Shown: positions 1 to 12,455 of the stretch, piece by piece
Layout of the letters: each line of letters begins with the position of its first letter
Numbering within the stretch: the stretch's first letter is position 1
Source of the DNA: Saxidomus purpurata
Taxonomy: Eukaryota; Mollusca; Bivalvia; Venerida; Veneridae
Direction of reading: 5' to 3'
Length of the DNA stretch: 64,000 bases
Assembly (NCBI GenBank): GCA_022818135.1
Contig: JAFMSR010000003.1
Coordinates: 16,377,760 to 16,441,759 of the forward strand
The notes under the pieces: generated by a model
The model's database searches: none
What the model was told of the DNA's origin: nothing
The model's input: the letters and a program-made list of their open reading frames with translations, nothing else
Program-made: the position numbers and the translations under genes

Positions 1-3000
1 CATGGAGTTGTCATTTTTTGCTTGTCTGAAAATCAAGATCTTTAACAGAAAGAATTAAAAGGTTTGTGATTTTCTGTCTTATTTTTTCAAGAAATTCGGA
101 AAAAAAGTACCAAATTTAACACATCCCAGAAACCTGTGTATTTCTGATTGACTACTGATTTTCAAGTGGAATAAAATATCTTGAAAACTACTTTTTGTGG
201 CTTTTGAAGGATTGAAATATTCAGAGAGAAAATAATCTTTGTTCATTTTTGATTAACATCATGTTTTATCTGTTGAGTTTGGTTTGTTTGCACTAAATCA
301 TTTCCAGGAAAAGGGAAAATCTCAATATTTGCCTGCATGTTTGAAAACTAGTTACGATTGATGAGCCGAAGGTGCCTCGGATGTTGGAATAATGATCGCT
401 ACTAATAGCGTTATTATTGAATTTTTGTGTTTTTTATAAGGTAGTCAGTTACATTAGATCATTCCAGTCAAATGTTCTCCCGTACTGGAATAAAACATGT
501 CATTTCCATGATGTATGTAAGTGACACAAGAACTGAAACATTTCTCGGTTTGATCTATTCTCAGATTATCAGAACAGAACAAATTTATTGCCTTACATAT
601 GGCAGAAGATACTGTGTAATGGGGCTACGGAATGAGACCATGTAAATTAATAATGAACAAACTTCACTATTAGAAATCTTCAGAGTGCCAGCGTTGAAAC
701 TTACTTTATCATCTTTGTTTTTAGTAATAAATATGTTCTTTAACTTTCCCTGCAAACAAAGGCTGCAAAATGCTAACTTGAATTTTCTTCAGCTTGTTCA
801 GCTTTGATGTTGATTGGGTATAGTCATTGACTAAAAAACCTTACCCACAGCCGCTCATGGGTTACAGATTCAAGCCATGCTAAAAAAAAGTTTCCCACCA
901 TTTTCCAACAGACAGAAAAAAGGGTTCTGTCTAAAACTTTTACCGGTTAACTGCTCTACTTGCTCCACATCAGTTCTGAAATTTTGTTTAAAATCTAACA
1001 ATCTTATGATGTCACTCCTCAATTCATATCTTTTTAAAAAAAAAAATGTTCTAGACTTGGAAAAATGCTAGGAAAAACAAATTCAGAGATACAGATACAT
1101 GATTTATTGGTTTTTTAGAAGTGGAACTAGGGAATACATGACAAAAATTTGAAGGCAAATTCTTTTTCGATAGTTAATGGCAGAATTAATTTCATAAGAT
1201 GATTTCAGGATCTCCGTAGAAGACAAAAAATGTAGCCATCATTTTGGGTTTATTGACATTAAAGTGCCTGTCATTTGTAAGAAATGAAGATGGTAGGCAG
1301 CCATAAAAATATTGTGAGGATAATAACAGTGAAGAGCACAGACATATAAGAGGTTTGTTCTTAAGTAATAAACATGAACTGTCAAACATAGACTGTAAAA
1401 GTGTAGTATGAAGACCCTACGTTTTCCTTTTTCAAAGAGCAAAGTGCTAATTTTCATATTTCAGAGTTCAGTATGGGAAGCATTTGTCAAAATACTGTAT
1501 AATTATGCACCTTTGAACTTTTGAATAGTGTCCATAACTTAGCCTTCTATTTCTGTGCTACATTTGCAGAAAGTTTAGCCTCAAGGCTTTACAAGTCTCT
1601 GTCAAGTCTGCTACCAGAAGATCAGTAAAATGCCATTTTGGAGATTAAAAGTGTTACGACCTTGGAGGGGTTTATGTCCACATTCTTTCATATTTTGTTG
1701 CTTTTTCACTTGGACACCGTCAAAACCAGACTTAAAATCCGAGGAAAGGCGCGATATTGAGGTAAAAACAGCTGCTGAAGTGAAGTTTTTGTAGTTGATT
1801 TCCGTTTAAGATTTACATAAAGTTAGTACCGTATATACATTTCAGGTGATTGCCTTGGGTCCCTTTCAGTAAAAGAGGAAAAATGACGCCTAATTTTTTT
1901 CCGATAATCAATGAGAGGCAGTTTTATTTGAATGTGCGGCAGAATTGGTGCCTCGTGCACTCGATCTGCACACAAGTGGAAATCATCATCTGAGGAATTG
2001 TCCTGGGGCCATTGCAGTAGATTCAACACAATAAATAGAGATATTGCTTCATTTCTGATGAATTGCCGATAAAGTCGTATCAGCTTCCAGAGCTAAATGC
2101 TCTCGGTACATTGTCGAGAGTTTTGCTTGCTGGCGTGTATGCATTTTCTTGTCCTCGCAGACGAAGAAACATTAGTCGCTATTGATATAACTGAAATTTG
2201 ATCACATTATTTAATTATATCATTGCATGTTAATGACAAATTATTTGATAGGTTTTTCAGGAAATTTTCTCCTATAATAATGAAATATCAGCGAAATGCA
2301 GATCTTTATTAAAAAGTTGTCTTGGGAGAGAAAAGATGCATGTATTTCTCATCAGATTGTCATATTCCGGAAAAGTAATTAGCATTTCTGTCAAAGTTTT
2401 TGCACAATTGAAAGCAGCTTTGTATTGTTACATTCCGCAGGTGGAAATGGGTCTGAAAAGATGACAGTTCTACTTGTTTGAAATGTGAAGGCCAGCGTTA
2501 CTGTTTGAAATCATGATAGATACTCCTTTTCCTTATTAATGCTGCGCCTTACCTGTCATTTTGTAGCATGAGCATGTAGAACTATGAAGCCTTGAGTTTG
2601 AAAAATATTCTCTACCTGTCCAGTATTTTTGCAATGACAATCGTCTCTGACTTTCCAATGAAACCGGTTAGGCCCCGAGTGGTTAGATTTAGTTTCGATT
2701 ATTAGAATTGAATGTAGCCCAAACAGTTGGATATAGGTTTTAAGATTAGTAATGGGCCTAATAATTATGCTAATTTTTAAATGGTATTCTAAATAAAGTA
2801 TGTCAGTCGCGTGTGTGCCCCTAAAAGTTCTCTGGGACTTTAGATTCAAAAGAAGATGAGGTAAACAACATGGTAGAATGACCCCAGTCTTCTTTAATCT
2901 AGAAATAATGATAATGCTCGTCTTCTGGGGGTCTGAAAACTCAGAAACCAGTTCCTGTAAGAAAAAGCAATTTTGTTAAAACATTTCCATAGCTGCCTTT

Positions 3001-3734
3001 AATTGAAGCAAATGGAACAGAGTAACCTAGCGTCATAAATCATTCAGTAACATTATTATAGCAATGGGGGAAAAATTATTATGTTCATCTCTTGGCAATT
3101 TTGCCTCATTTGATTAGGTAAGATACTTGTCTCATTTTACTGGCCTGTCTTTTAAGTTTTCTGCCCATCGGAATGAGATTCAGTGTTTCTGAATTTTACA
3201 ATTAAGCGTTCAATTAGCCTGTCACTGATCCAATTGTGTTTAAGAAATGAGGCATTTAATGTCTTAAATTAAGCAAACACTAAATTAGTTAATCAATGGA
3301 GAGGCAGTTTGTTAGAAAAAAGAGCAACTAGTGCTTAATTAAGAACAGTTTCTAATTAATGACGGGCATGAAAGATTCCCCTGGTTAGAAATTTGGCTCA
3401 GACACTTTTGTGTGAAATATTGTGCAAAATCTCCCTTATTTCATTACTCATGCATAACTACGATCATTCTGCAAGAAATGGCTGATATTTGTGAATGAGT
3501 GATTTAAACATTTTGGAATAAGCATAAAAAAGATACATCAGTGTCGGGGCATCTTTTTGAAGTTGTTTGAATAGCATTAAAAGCTTTGCATCAAGTTCTT
3601 ATAATTATCATCATTTTTCAGTTTCTTGATTTTATTATAAGTGTTAATGTCGGTACATCTGAAGTACCGAGGTGGCAGCACACTGCCAACTCAGAATTCA
3701 CCTGCCGTTCAAGGCTTCTTCTGCAGAAGAAAAG

Positions 3735-3900
3735 GCTGATGCTGCTGCTGCTGTTGATGATGATGATGATGGTGAAGATGATGATGACAATGTAATTGTG
3801 ATTACAATGATGATCATTATGAGGATGATGAATTTGATTTTATGTGATAATGATGATGATGCTAATGATAAGACATATTGATGATAATGATGATCATGAT
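3735..3900. repeat. GAT/ATG-rich imperfect trinucleotide repeat
   Basis: Runs of TGATGATGATGATGATGG and GATGATGATGAC interrupted by GCTGCTGCTGCTG, continuing as GATAATGATGATCATGATAATG. Several frames stay open only because of the three-base period (Asp, Met or Ser runs), which is not evidence for genes. Confidence 0.85.
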
Positions 3901-5837
3901 AATGATAAGATATAATCTGTTCTGGCATCAACTTCTCCAGTATTAGAAACATAAATATCACTAACACCAGTAACATGTTCAATAATCAAATTGCATCATT
4001 AACATTTCAAATGCAAGCAGCAAATCACTTGCAAAATTAGAAATCTTGCAAGAAAAAACTGCCAAAACTGATATTTCTTTGCTTATTTCTATAAATTGAT
4101 AATGATACTGCGTGACACATTTCTCTTATCCGACTTAAATTGGCTTTGAGATAAATAAGATAAATTGGCCTCCTGTCCAAGTAGCATTTTACTTGCCAAT
4201 GTTTCTCCTTGCATAACGTACAGTTAATTTCCTAGCCGTCTAGCAGAGAGATGCGGCTTGCCAAGTGTCATGCTCCTATGCTGTCATAAAATGATACATA
4301 GTTAAGTCTTGGATCTTGTGGGCTTAATTACTGCTAAACACAATACCTAGGACATTTTTTTGCGGCATTATTTCTGGGAATTGCTGCCCGCATGACAGAG
4401 GGGAGGCACTCAGAAAATGAGATGTAGACCATACGATTATCCAACGCTGTTACATTTTTGGTGTTTTTTTTTTAAAAAATCGTTTGTATGTTAAAGCTGC
4501 TGAATTTTAAAAAATAGTTTTGCTGCTTTATTCCATTTGTTTCAAGATGAAAATCTTTTTCCATTTAATGACATGTCATCCATCTACTGTATGATTTCAA
4601 AATATTTTAAAAGTAGTCTCCCTTGGTTTGACTTTCTCTCTGCATGATTAATAATTTCCAGTGTTTGTTACTGCGAATTCAAAATTTGGTAAATATAATA
4701 TATGACCCCTGCAACATTGGACCAGTCTGCCAAAATTTGGCTGAGTGAATTCAAATACAAGTACTGTACTTTTAGCTTGACTCTGTGCAGTTACAGATGC
4801 ACGGCTTTGGCATTGGGATTTCGGCATGGTTAAACAATCCTGTTACATAGGTCTTGAGTTGAATGTAAGAATAATTACAACCTCTATTCAATATAGATAT
4901 ATTGTTTTAAGATTTACATGCTGTTGTTTAAAGAGAAGTAAAGACTAGTTTGTATGAAGTGAATACATTCAGTTTGATGAAAAACTCAACCAGTCTATTG
5001 ATGAAGGGAAACTGACTATTTGACTCCTATTTGACTGTGATGTAGACCATGTTGTGACCTCAGACTACTCCCAAATTGGCCAATCAACACTTAGATATTT
5101 GTCTGTATCTGTTGTGTAAACAATAGTGTTTTGTCTATAAATATCAAACAGACAATATTGTATCATGGTCTAGAAAATTGTGCATAGTCAGAAGGCCATA
5201 CTGGCGTGTGAGTCTAAATGGTACAGAAAAGTGTGTAGAACTGTCTCTGTGATGTAGACAATATAACTATCCTTCAATACCAATTTATTTCTTCTCGACT
5301 GACAGGGAAAAGTTCTTATAATTTAGATTAGTGGCTCTTGAGAATCGACACTCTAGTTGGAATCGACCTAGAAGAGAGAAAGGATACGTGGAATTGAAAT
5401 ATGTGTCTCGCCTGAATACATGACCGCCATGGCGCTGGTAAGAGCTTGAACCCTGAACCCTACACGCATCGCCGCAGAACAAAAATATTAACAGATAATC
5501 TAGGCTGGCTATTGTCTGCACTGCTTCAAAAGGCAAAAGCCATATCCTGTGTATTTGCAAGGATTAAAACTATAATTACATAGGAAAACTGGGGTATAAA
5601 ATGATGCATTTGGAACTTTGGGCAATTTCATGAGAAGGATGGTGCTAATGACCTTGTTATCAGTGTCTATTACAGGTTGGTAGATTAGCTGCAAATGATA
5701 CTGACATCATTTAGGCTACTTGGCAAATTTACTGCCAATGATAGCAGCCATCATTTGGAGATAATTGCTTGATAGAAAAAAGTGAAAATTTTGATGGAGT
5801 TCAAAGATATGTCAGACAAGGAAGATGTTCTTGACTA

Positions 5838-7063
5838 CAGTCAAACCTGTTTCAGGTAGTCAGCCAAATATCAAAAGTGGCTGATGTTTAATGCAAACTG
5901 TACTTGGTATGAAATTGCTCAGTTTTTGCTACACTAACGAGAAACACCAGTTTTTGCTTCTTTATTGATATACATCAGTTTTTGCTGCCTTATTGAGATA
6001 TATCAGTTTTTGTCACCTCATCGAGATAAAGCAGTTTCTGCAGCAGTCTTATTGAGATACATCAGTTTTTGCCGCCTTATTGAGATACATCAGCTTTTGC
6101 CACCTCATCAAGATAAAGCAGTTTCTGCAGCTGTCTTATTGAGATACAGCAATTTTTGTCGCCTTATTGAGATACATCAGTTTTTACTGCCTTATTGAGA
6201 TACAGCAGTTTTTGCAACCTTATCAAGATAAAGCAGTTTCTGCAGCAGTCTTATTGAGATACAGCAATTTTTGCAATTTTTCTCGCCTCCTTATTGAGAT
6301 ACACAGTTTTTACTGCCTTATTGAGATACAGCAGTTTTTGCAACCTTATCAAGATAAAGCAGTTTCTGCAGCAGTCTTATTGAGATACAGCAATTTTTGC
6401 CGCCTTATTGAGATACATCAGCTTTTGCCACCTCATCGAGATAAAGCAGTTTCTGCAGCTGTCTTATTGAGATACAGCAATACAGCATTTTGCCACCTTA
6501 TTGAGATACATCAGTTTTTGCTGCCTTATTGAGATACATCAGTTTTTGCCACTTCATTGAGACAAAGCAGTTTCTGCAGCTGTCTTATTGAGATACAGCA
6601 GTTTTTGCAACCTTATCAAGATAAAGCAGTTTCTGCAGCTGTCTTATTGAGATACATCAGTTTTTGCCGCCTTATTGAGATATATTAGTTTTTGCCACCT
6701 CACCGAGATAAAGCAGTTTCTGCAGCTGTCTTATTGAGATACATTAGTTTTTGTCGCCTTATTGAGATACATCAGTTTTTGCCGCCTTATTGAGATACAT
6801 CAGTTTTTGCCACCTCATTTCTGCAGCTGTCTTATTGAGATACAGCAGTTTTTGCCACCTTATTGAAAAACACCTTAGTTGTTGCTGTTATTGAGATGCA
6901 CAAGTTTCTGCAGCTGTCTGATTGAGATACATTAATTGTTTTGCTGCCCTTACTGAGATTGTCAGGTTTTGCTGCTTTATTCAGATACACTTAAGTCTTA
7001 AAATTGCTGCATGACAGACAGGACACTGCATACCTGAGGTGACCACTAACAGAGGTTCAACTG
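5838..7063. mobile_element. Pogo-like MITE with TA duplication, filled by a minisatellite
   Basis: The left end is TA|CAGTCAAACCTGTTTCAGG and the right end, read on the other strand, is TA|CAGTTGAACCTCTGTTAG. The termini match at most of the first 13 positions and both are flanked by TA, as expected for Tc1/mariner-pogo type insertions. Almost the whole interior (5950-6985) is a tandem array. No transposase frame is present, so it is non-autonomous. Confidence 0.65.
5950..6985. repeat. 28-bp minisatellite with ~87-bp higher-order unit
   Basis: The basic unit is TTATTGAGATACATCAG followed by TTTTTGCCGCC. It is arranged in a larger pattern in which every third or fourth unit is the variant ATAAAGCAGTTTCTGCAGC(T/A)GTC, giving 28+28+31 bases. 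Open frames of 77 and 121 codons on the plus strand are by-products of the repeat. Confidence 0.9.
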
Positions 7064-7312
7064 TAAGTAAAGTGTTATTAAGGAGGCATAAAAATACAAT
7101 AAAAGGACTGGAAAGCATGAAATAAAACAGAAATATGTAACAGGCTAGACTGCAGAAACCATTCCACAATTAATTGGATTGCCTAATTGAAAGCAGGAAA
7201 GAGGAGAGGAAAACAGTCACACACCAAATATTTCATGCAACAATCCTTGCATATTGATGCATTTTTTACAGTTAAAAATGTCTTACTATTATTTGGATTT
7301 TTTTATTTGGGG

Positions 7313-7340
7313 GTGGGGGTGGGGGGGGGGGTGGTAGTTG
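7313..7340 (+). repeat. G-rich tract, possible G-quadruplex
   Basis: GGGGGTGGGGGTGG is followed by an uninterrupted G run and GGTGG. Four or more G-runs occur within 30 bases on the transcribed strand of the CELF intron. Formation of a quadruplex is inferred from composition only. Confidence 0.6.
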
Positions 7341-7974
7341 TTTGGCAAGGAGGCTGGGAGCACTTTGCTATAGTATACATTATTTGCAAGCTTTCTTTGT
7401 CAGAAGTCAGTTTGAACAGCCAAATCCTTCCAGTCAAAGTAATTCTTTACAAACCTAAATGAACAGAAGTATTTGGAAGTATTCAAAAACAGATTACATG
7501 ATTTATCCATTACCCAATACAGATATTCTTGTTCCGCAAGGTTTCACAAACATTAATTTGATTGATCCCTAGTTTGTGCACAAGGCCACTAGGTGTGAGC
7601 CATACACCTGCTTTTGCCTGTCAAGTCTTGTTTATATGTGCATACCTTTACCCCTGCTTTTAGAGTTCTTAGTTACTGTATAATGCTTACACACATAGCA
7701 TTCAATTAGACAGGCACCTGTTAGTGTTTGTCAGTCTGTAATTGATTAGCTGATTGGCTCATGCTGATATCCTCTCTTACATAATCACTTCGTATCATAA
7801 ATTACATTTTTCGGCTTAGACTTTTCTCTCTTTTATAGTTCAAGAATCTTAATCTTATTTAAAGAGTTTTCTGTGACTTGCTTTGGAATGACTTAGATGA
7901 ACTCCAGTATATATTAAGATTAGTCAAGTTCAAAGTCATGGATATGTGTAGGTAATTGTAGTACATGTAGATGG

Positions 7975-8735
7975 TTGGCATGTTAGTATAAGGATATGTC
8001 ATGGTTATAAAGATAATGTCAATACATTAAGGATATGTCATGATTATAAAGATAATGTCAATACATCAAGGATATGTCATGTCAATACATTAAGGATATG
8101 TCATGGTTATAAAGATAATGTCAATACATTAAGGATATGTCATGTCATACATTAAGGATATGTCATGGTTATAAAGATAATGTCAATACATTAAGGATAT
8201 GTCATGGTTACCGAAATGATTTCAAAGCTATAAGGCTGTATCATGGTTACAGTCTGACATAATGTCAAAGTATAGTTGCAGATATAATGTCAAAGCTATT
8301 GTTATTAAAGGATATTGTCTGGTTCCAGATAAAATGTCAAAGCTTTAAGGATATGTCATGATTACAGATAGAATATCAAAGCTGTAAGGATATACATAGT
8401 TATAGATGTAAGTCAAACCAATTGTTATTAAAGGATAATGTCTGGTTACAGATATAATGTCAAAGCTATAAGCATATGTGAGGGTTATAGATATAATGTT
8501 AAAGCTATGAGGATATGTCATAGCTATAGATGTAATGTCAAAGATTTAAGGTCATGTCATGGTCATTGATATAATGTCAAAGCTATAATGATATGTCATG
8601 GTTATAGATATAATTTTAAAGCTCTAAGGTTGTATCATGGTTACAGAATCTGACATAATGTCAAAGTATAGTTACAGATAAATGTCAAAGCTATTGTCAT
8701 TTAAGTATAATGTCTGGTTATAAATATGTTAATGG
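7975..8735. repeat. ~39-bp minisatellite, degenerating rightward
   Basis: The unit is AAGGATATGTCATGGTTATA followed by AAGATAATGTCAATACATT. It is nearly identical between 7990 and 8210; to the right it is diverged with insertions (TACAGATATAATGTCAAAGC). No coding sense. Confidence 0.85.
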
Positions 8736-11700
8736 CATAGATAGAAAATCCAGATTATGTAGAACATGTTTCTGCTACCATGTTTATTTGTTGTCTATTA
8801 GGAAATTGGCATGCCCTTAGAGGAATGTTTTATACAAGAGAATGGAGGAAAACTGTTACAGATCACTGTATAATGGGAAAGGCCATTACCTTGATGAGCA
8901 TGTTAAAAGTTTGACACTGTCAAGAGCTGCAGGAATTCTACTGAAAGCTACAGTGGTACCAGATACCTACCTGTTGTGAGGCAACACATGTCTAGGAATC
9001 TCTCCCCGATCTTGTCTGTTTTCACAACATGAAGCCAGTGTGTAATGAGTTATGTTTATAGCTGGTGCAGGAGCAAAATAGAACTTAAATTTAGTGAAGA
9101 CTTTTGAAGTCTCAGGATAGCAATAACAAGAAGGTCTTGTTTTACCAGGAAATATTTCTTACCAGCGGAAATGACCTTAATTTGTATCTAAAACATTTTT
9201 AACTTGTGCTCTTTAAATCATAAGTACATGTTAGAAATATAGTGCAGTATTTTTTCAAAATTATTTCTGACAACCCTTTTTCGTGAAGAAGCAACTTGAA
9301 TATGAAAGAGAGGCAAAATGTCAACATTGTTTTAGAGTGAACAGTAAATTCATTTTTTCTATATAAGTAAATTGAAAGTGATGTGGGACTTTCACTTAGC
9401 GGGAATTGCTACAGCGTCTTCCTCCACAATTTTTTTCCATTTACATTTTCCATGTCACCTCTCTGATTGTATCATGACAGTCGTCTGCAACTTTCTTCCA
9501 TGGCAGCTATAGAGGTCTGATATACAGGACTCTATCAGACTTTTTCCTCTTGAAGCCAGTGTGGAGAAGAATGTTTTTTTTCATGTGGGACTAAATTGTA
9601 AAGAATGTAAATCGTGAAGTAGATAATTAAATAGTTCTGTACGAACCTCCTTCGAAGTGATTATAGCAATGGAGATTCACATCTGTATCAATTACTATAG
9701 CATGGTATTCCTGTTCCCTATCCATCTTCATCTTTTCCTCCCCGTTGCATTATTCGGAAATGTTTTTTCACCGATGTTTGAGTCATTTTCTCATAAAATG
9801 TAACAATGTATGTTGGGATAAAATCGGTTGTGCATTGGAGTAATTATATATGCATATTAACGTAGACTGGAGAATATATTACTTGACTTTTGTACTACCA
9901 TGCAAAAAATGGGTATCGCAATGAATTGATTAGCATTTATGACAAAAAATTTACTTAGATGTGAAGTTAATCTCTGTAGTCAGAGGTAGTCGTTGTACTT
10001 TTTGCGATAATAGCATTTTCAGATTACTTTTGATAAAATTATACCTCCCTGAAAAGTACTTAAAAACCCTTGTCACAAGTGTTCAGTAGCAGTTTTAGTA
10101 AGGGTTTATCTAGGAGTTTTCCCGATTGCTTGGAAACCGCAGGGATAGTTTTCTAATTACAGTCGATCATTTCCACATTATAGGTTTATATAAGCATTAT
10201 TTGCAGCCGTGCTGTATAAATACTATATGCATCAATTGTTGTATGCCCTTTTAAAAGTTTTGAAGATTGACCGAGAGGGTAAAACTGGAGGTTTTAATAT
10301 CAGTTTCTGTACTTTGTTGCATAACATTGTACCTCGAGATGTTTTTAGCCAGTAGGGAGCTGTATTAGCATCATTTATTACTTTCTTTACATTGCGTCTT
10401 TTTGTCAAAGCAGATCCGTTTAATGCATGAGTAAATATTTCATCATTTAAAATTGTTGGATTGCCGGTTAGAAAAAAAAACTTTACCCCATCTTGTTTAC
10501 TTTATAACAAGGAAGAAAATTTCATTCTACATTGCTGATGTTGTTTGTTATCCATTATTTAAAACAGAATACGATGATTTATAAACTTTAAATCTTGCGT
10601 TTATTTCATCTACAGACTGCTAATGTCGGTCAAATTGAAGGGGCATATAAAGTCAAAAATTGACGATTTTAGTGTGGATACCATTTCTTAAGTGGATGTG
10701 TTTATCGTCTTAGTTATCATATGAATTGAGATAGAATAGAGATAATATACAAAAACCTATTTTTATGTGTTTGCCACTCAAAATCTATTGAGATAGCTTT
10801 TAGAACAATTGAAATATCGTTGGGTATGCTATCTTGAATTTTGATAAAGAAATCCTGGGTGTTTTGAGAACAGGAAAATAAGCTGTCATCTTGTAGTGAC
10901 TACCAATACGGTCTGGTTCACAGGTTTTAAGGTTTTTTTTTACAAACAAAAGATGAACTGTTTCTGTACAAACAAGTAACCAGTCAAAGATTAACATCAT
11001 TTGGTTTTAACAAATTTCAGGTTCTTTTGTTGGAAATTGAAAAACATTTCGAAACTTTGTATCTTCCGTGAATGTTAATCATTGGTCTGCATCATACGGA
11101 AGAAAACGTTTGAAACTGTGTTAAATTTGTCAACCATTCAGTAGCAGATAAGTGGATCTTGCATGGATTTGATTAGTTACTCTTTTGATTGTTTAAGTTA
11201 AAAGTTTTCGGCAATTTAGCGACTATTTTAAAGTAGTTGATGGATTGAGAAGGTGCATAAAAAAGGAGACTTAAAGTGAAAATTCAGTTTTTGTGGATTT
11301 AAAGCCGTTGGAACTTAAAATGGAGCTCTACTACACTTTGGTAAGCAGGGTTCAGATGCTGGTTTTACACATTTATTGAAGGATGTTAATATGATATTTT
11401 ACAGTTACCACTGAAAAAAGTGCTTTCAAGGAGTTTCTGTAAAAGGAAATATAAATATTTCATGACTTTAAAATGTCATTTTCGCTTAAAAAGTGACCTT
11501 TGTATTTTGTGTTTTACTTCTACCATGACATTTTAACTAAATTTACAGGACTGTTTAATTTTGATATAGAAGTGTCGGTCTTAAAAATAGTTTTAAAAGT
11601 AGTGACATCCTCTTAAAGTACCAGCACCAGTTGTAACATTGTAAATAAAATGTCAAGTTTAATACTACAGTTTGAGTTAATTATAAAGTCAACTCTTTTA

Positions 11701-11840
11701 TATCTTAGATTTCCTGTACCATACAAAATTAGAAGATTTTCCAAGTTTTTTCTTCTTTGTATTAAATTTTATGATGAAAAGGTATAGTGTATTTGTTGAT
11801 CAGTCTGACTTCTAATGTAGGAAATTTGACAGTTTCTTCA

Positions 11841-12140
11841 TGGAGGTTAGGGGTTTCCTACTGGTTCCCCCCAGTAACGATGGTTACGTATGGAGGTTAG
11901 GAATCTCTCACTGGTCCCTCTGAGGAACGATGGTTACATATGGAGGTTAGGGGTCTCTCACTGGTTCCTCCCAGGAACAATGGTTACATATGGAGGTTAG
12001 GGGTCTCTCACTGGTTCCTCCCAGGAATGATAGTTATGTATGGAGGTTAGGGGTCTCTCACTGGTTCCTCCCAGGAATGATGGTTATGTATGGAGGTTAG
12101 GGGTCTCTAACTGGTCCCTCCGAGGAATGATGGTTACATG
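11841..12140. repeat. Exact 50-bp tandem repeat, six copies
   Basis: Units start with TGGAGGTTAGGGGTCTCTCA at 11841, 11891, 11941, 11991, 12041 and 12091, with no insertion or deletion between copies, only substitutions. The uniform period suggests recent amplification. Confidence 0.95.
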
Positions 12141-12329
12141 AATAACTCGCCTGCAAATAACTGAAATACTGTTGAACTGGAACTTAAACCACAAGAAAAA
12201 TTAAGAACTATAGCCAAACAGGATGAGAAAAAGGGGTGCTATATATGCAGTTTTGTTAAAAATGATGATGTAAGGATGAATGTAAAGACAATTAGGTCTT
12301 AGAATAGCTTCTTTATCTCTTACATTGCA

Positions 12330-12455
12330 ATCAGTGTAGACCATGATCTAGAATTATAACACTAAGGTCTGCACTGTTCTCTTGCTATAGAACCTATTGC
12401 ATGGAAATGGACTAGCCCCATCTTATTTTCTTAGTCAAAAAGGGGGAGGGCAAGT
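12330..12455 (+). mobile_element. Degenerate copy of the GATCATGATC hairpin MITE
   Basis: GTGTAGACCATGATCTAGA, then GGTCTGCACTGTTCTCTTGC and CTAGCCCCATCTTATTTTC, resemble the palindromic core and right arm of the intact copy at 42798-42990. The ends are not recognisable. Confidence 0.4.

Noticed and set aside
3698..3982. Ser- or Asp-rich frames on both strands
   Set aside because: Caused by the GAT/CAT trinucleotide repeat.
5965..6532. Repetitive proteins of 77 and 121 codons
   Set aside because: Products of the 28-bp minisatellite; no independent evidence for coding.
11841..12140. CRISPR-like regular repeats
   Set aside because: Units are contiguous with no unique spacers, and the DNA is clearly eukaryotic.
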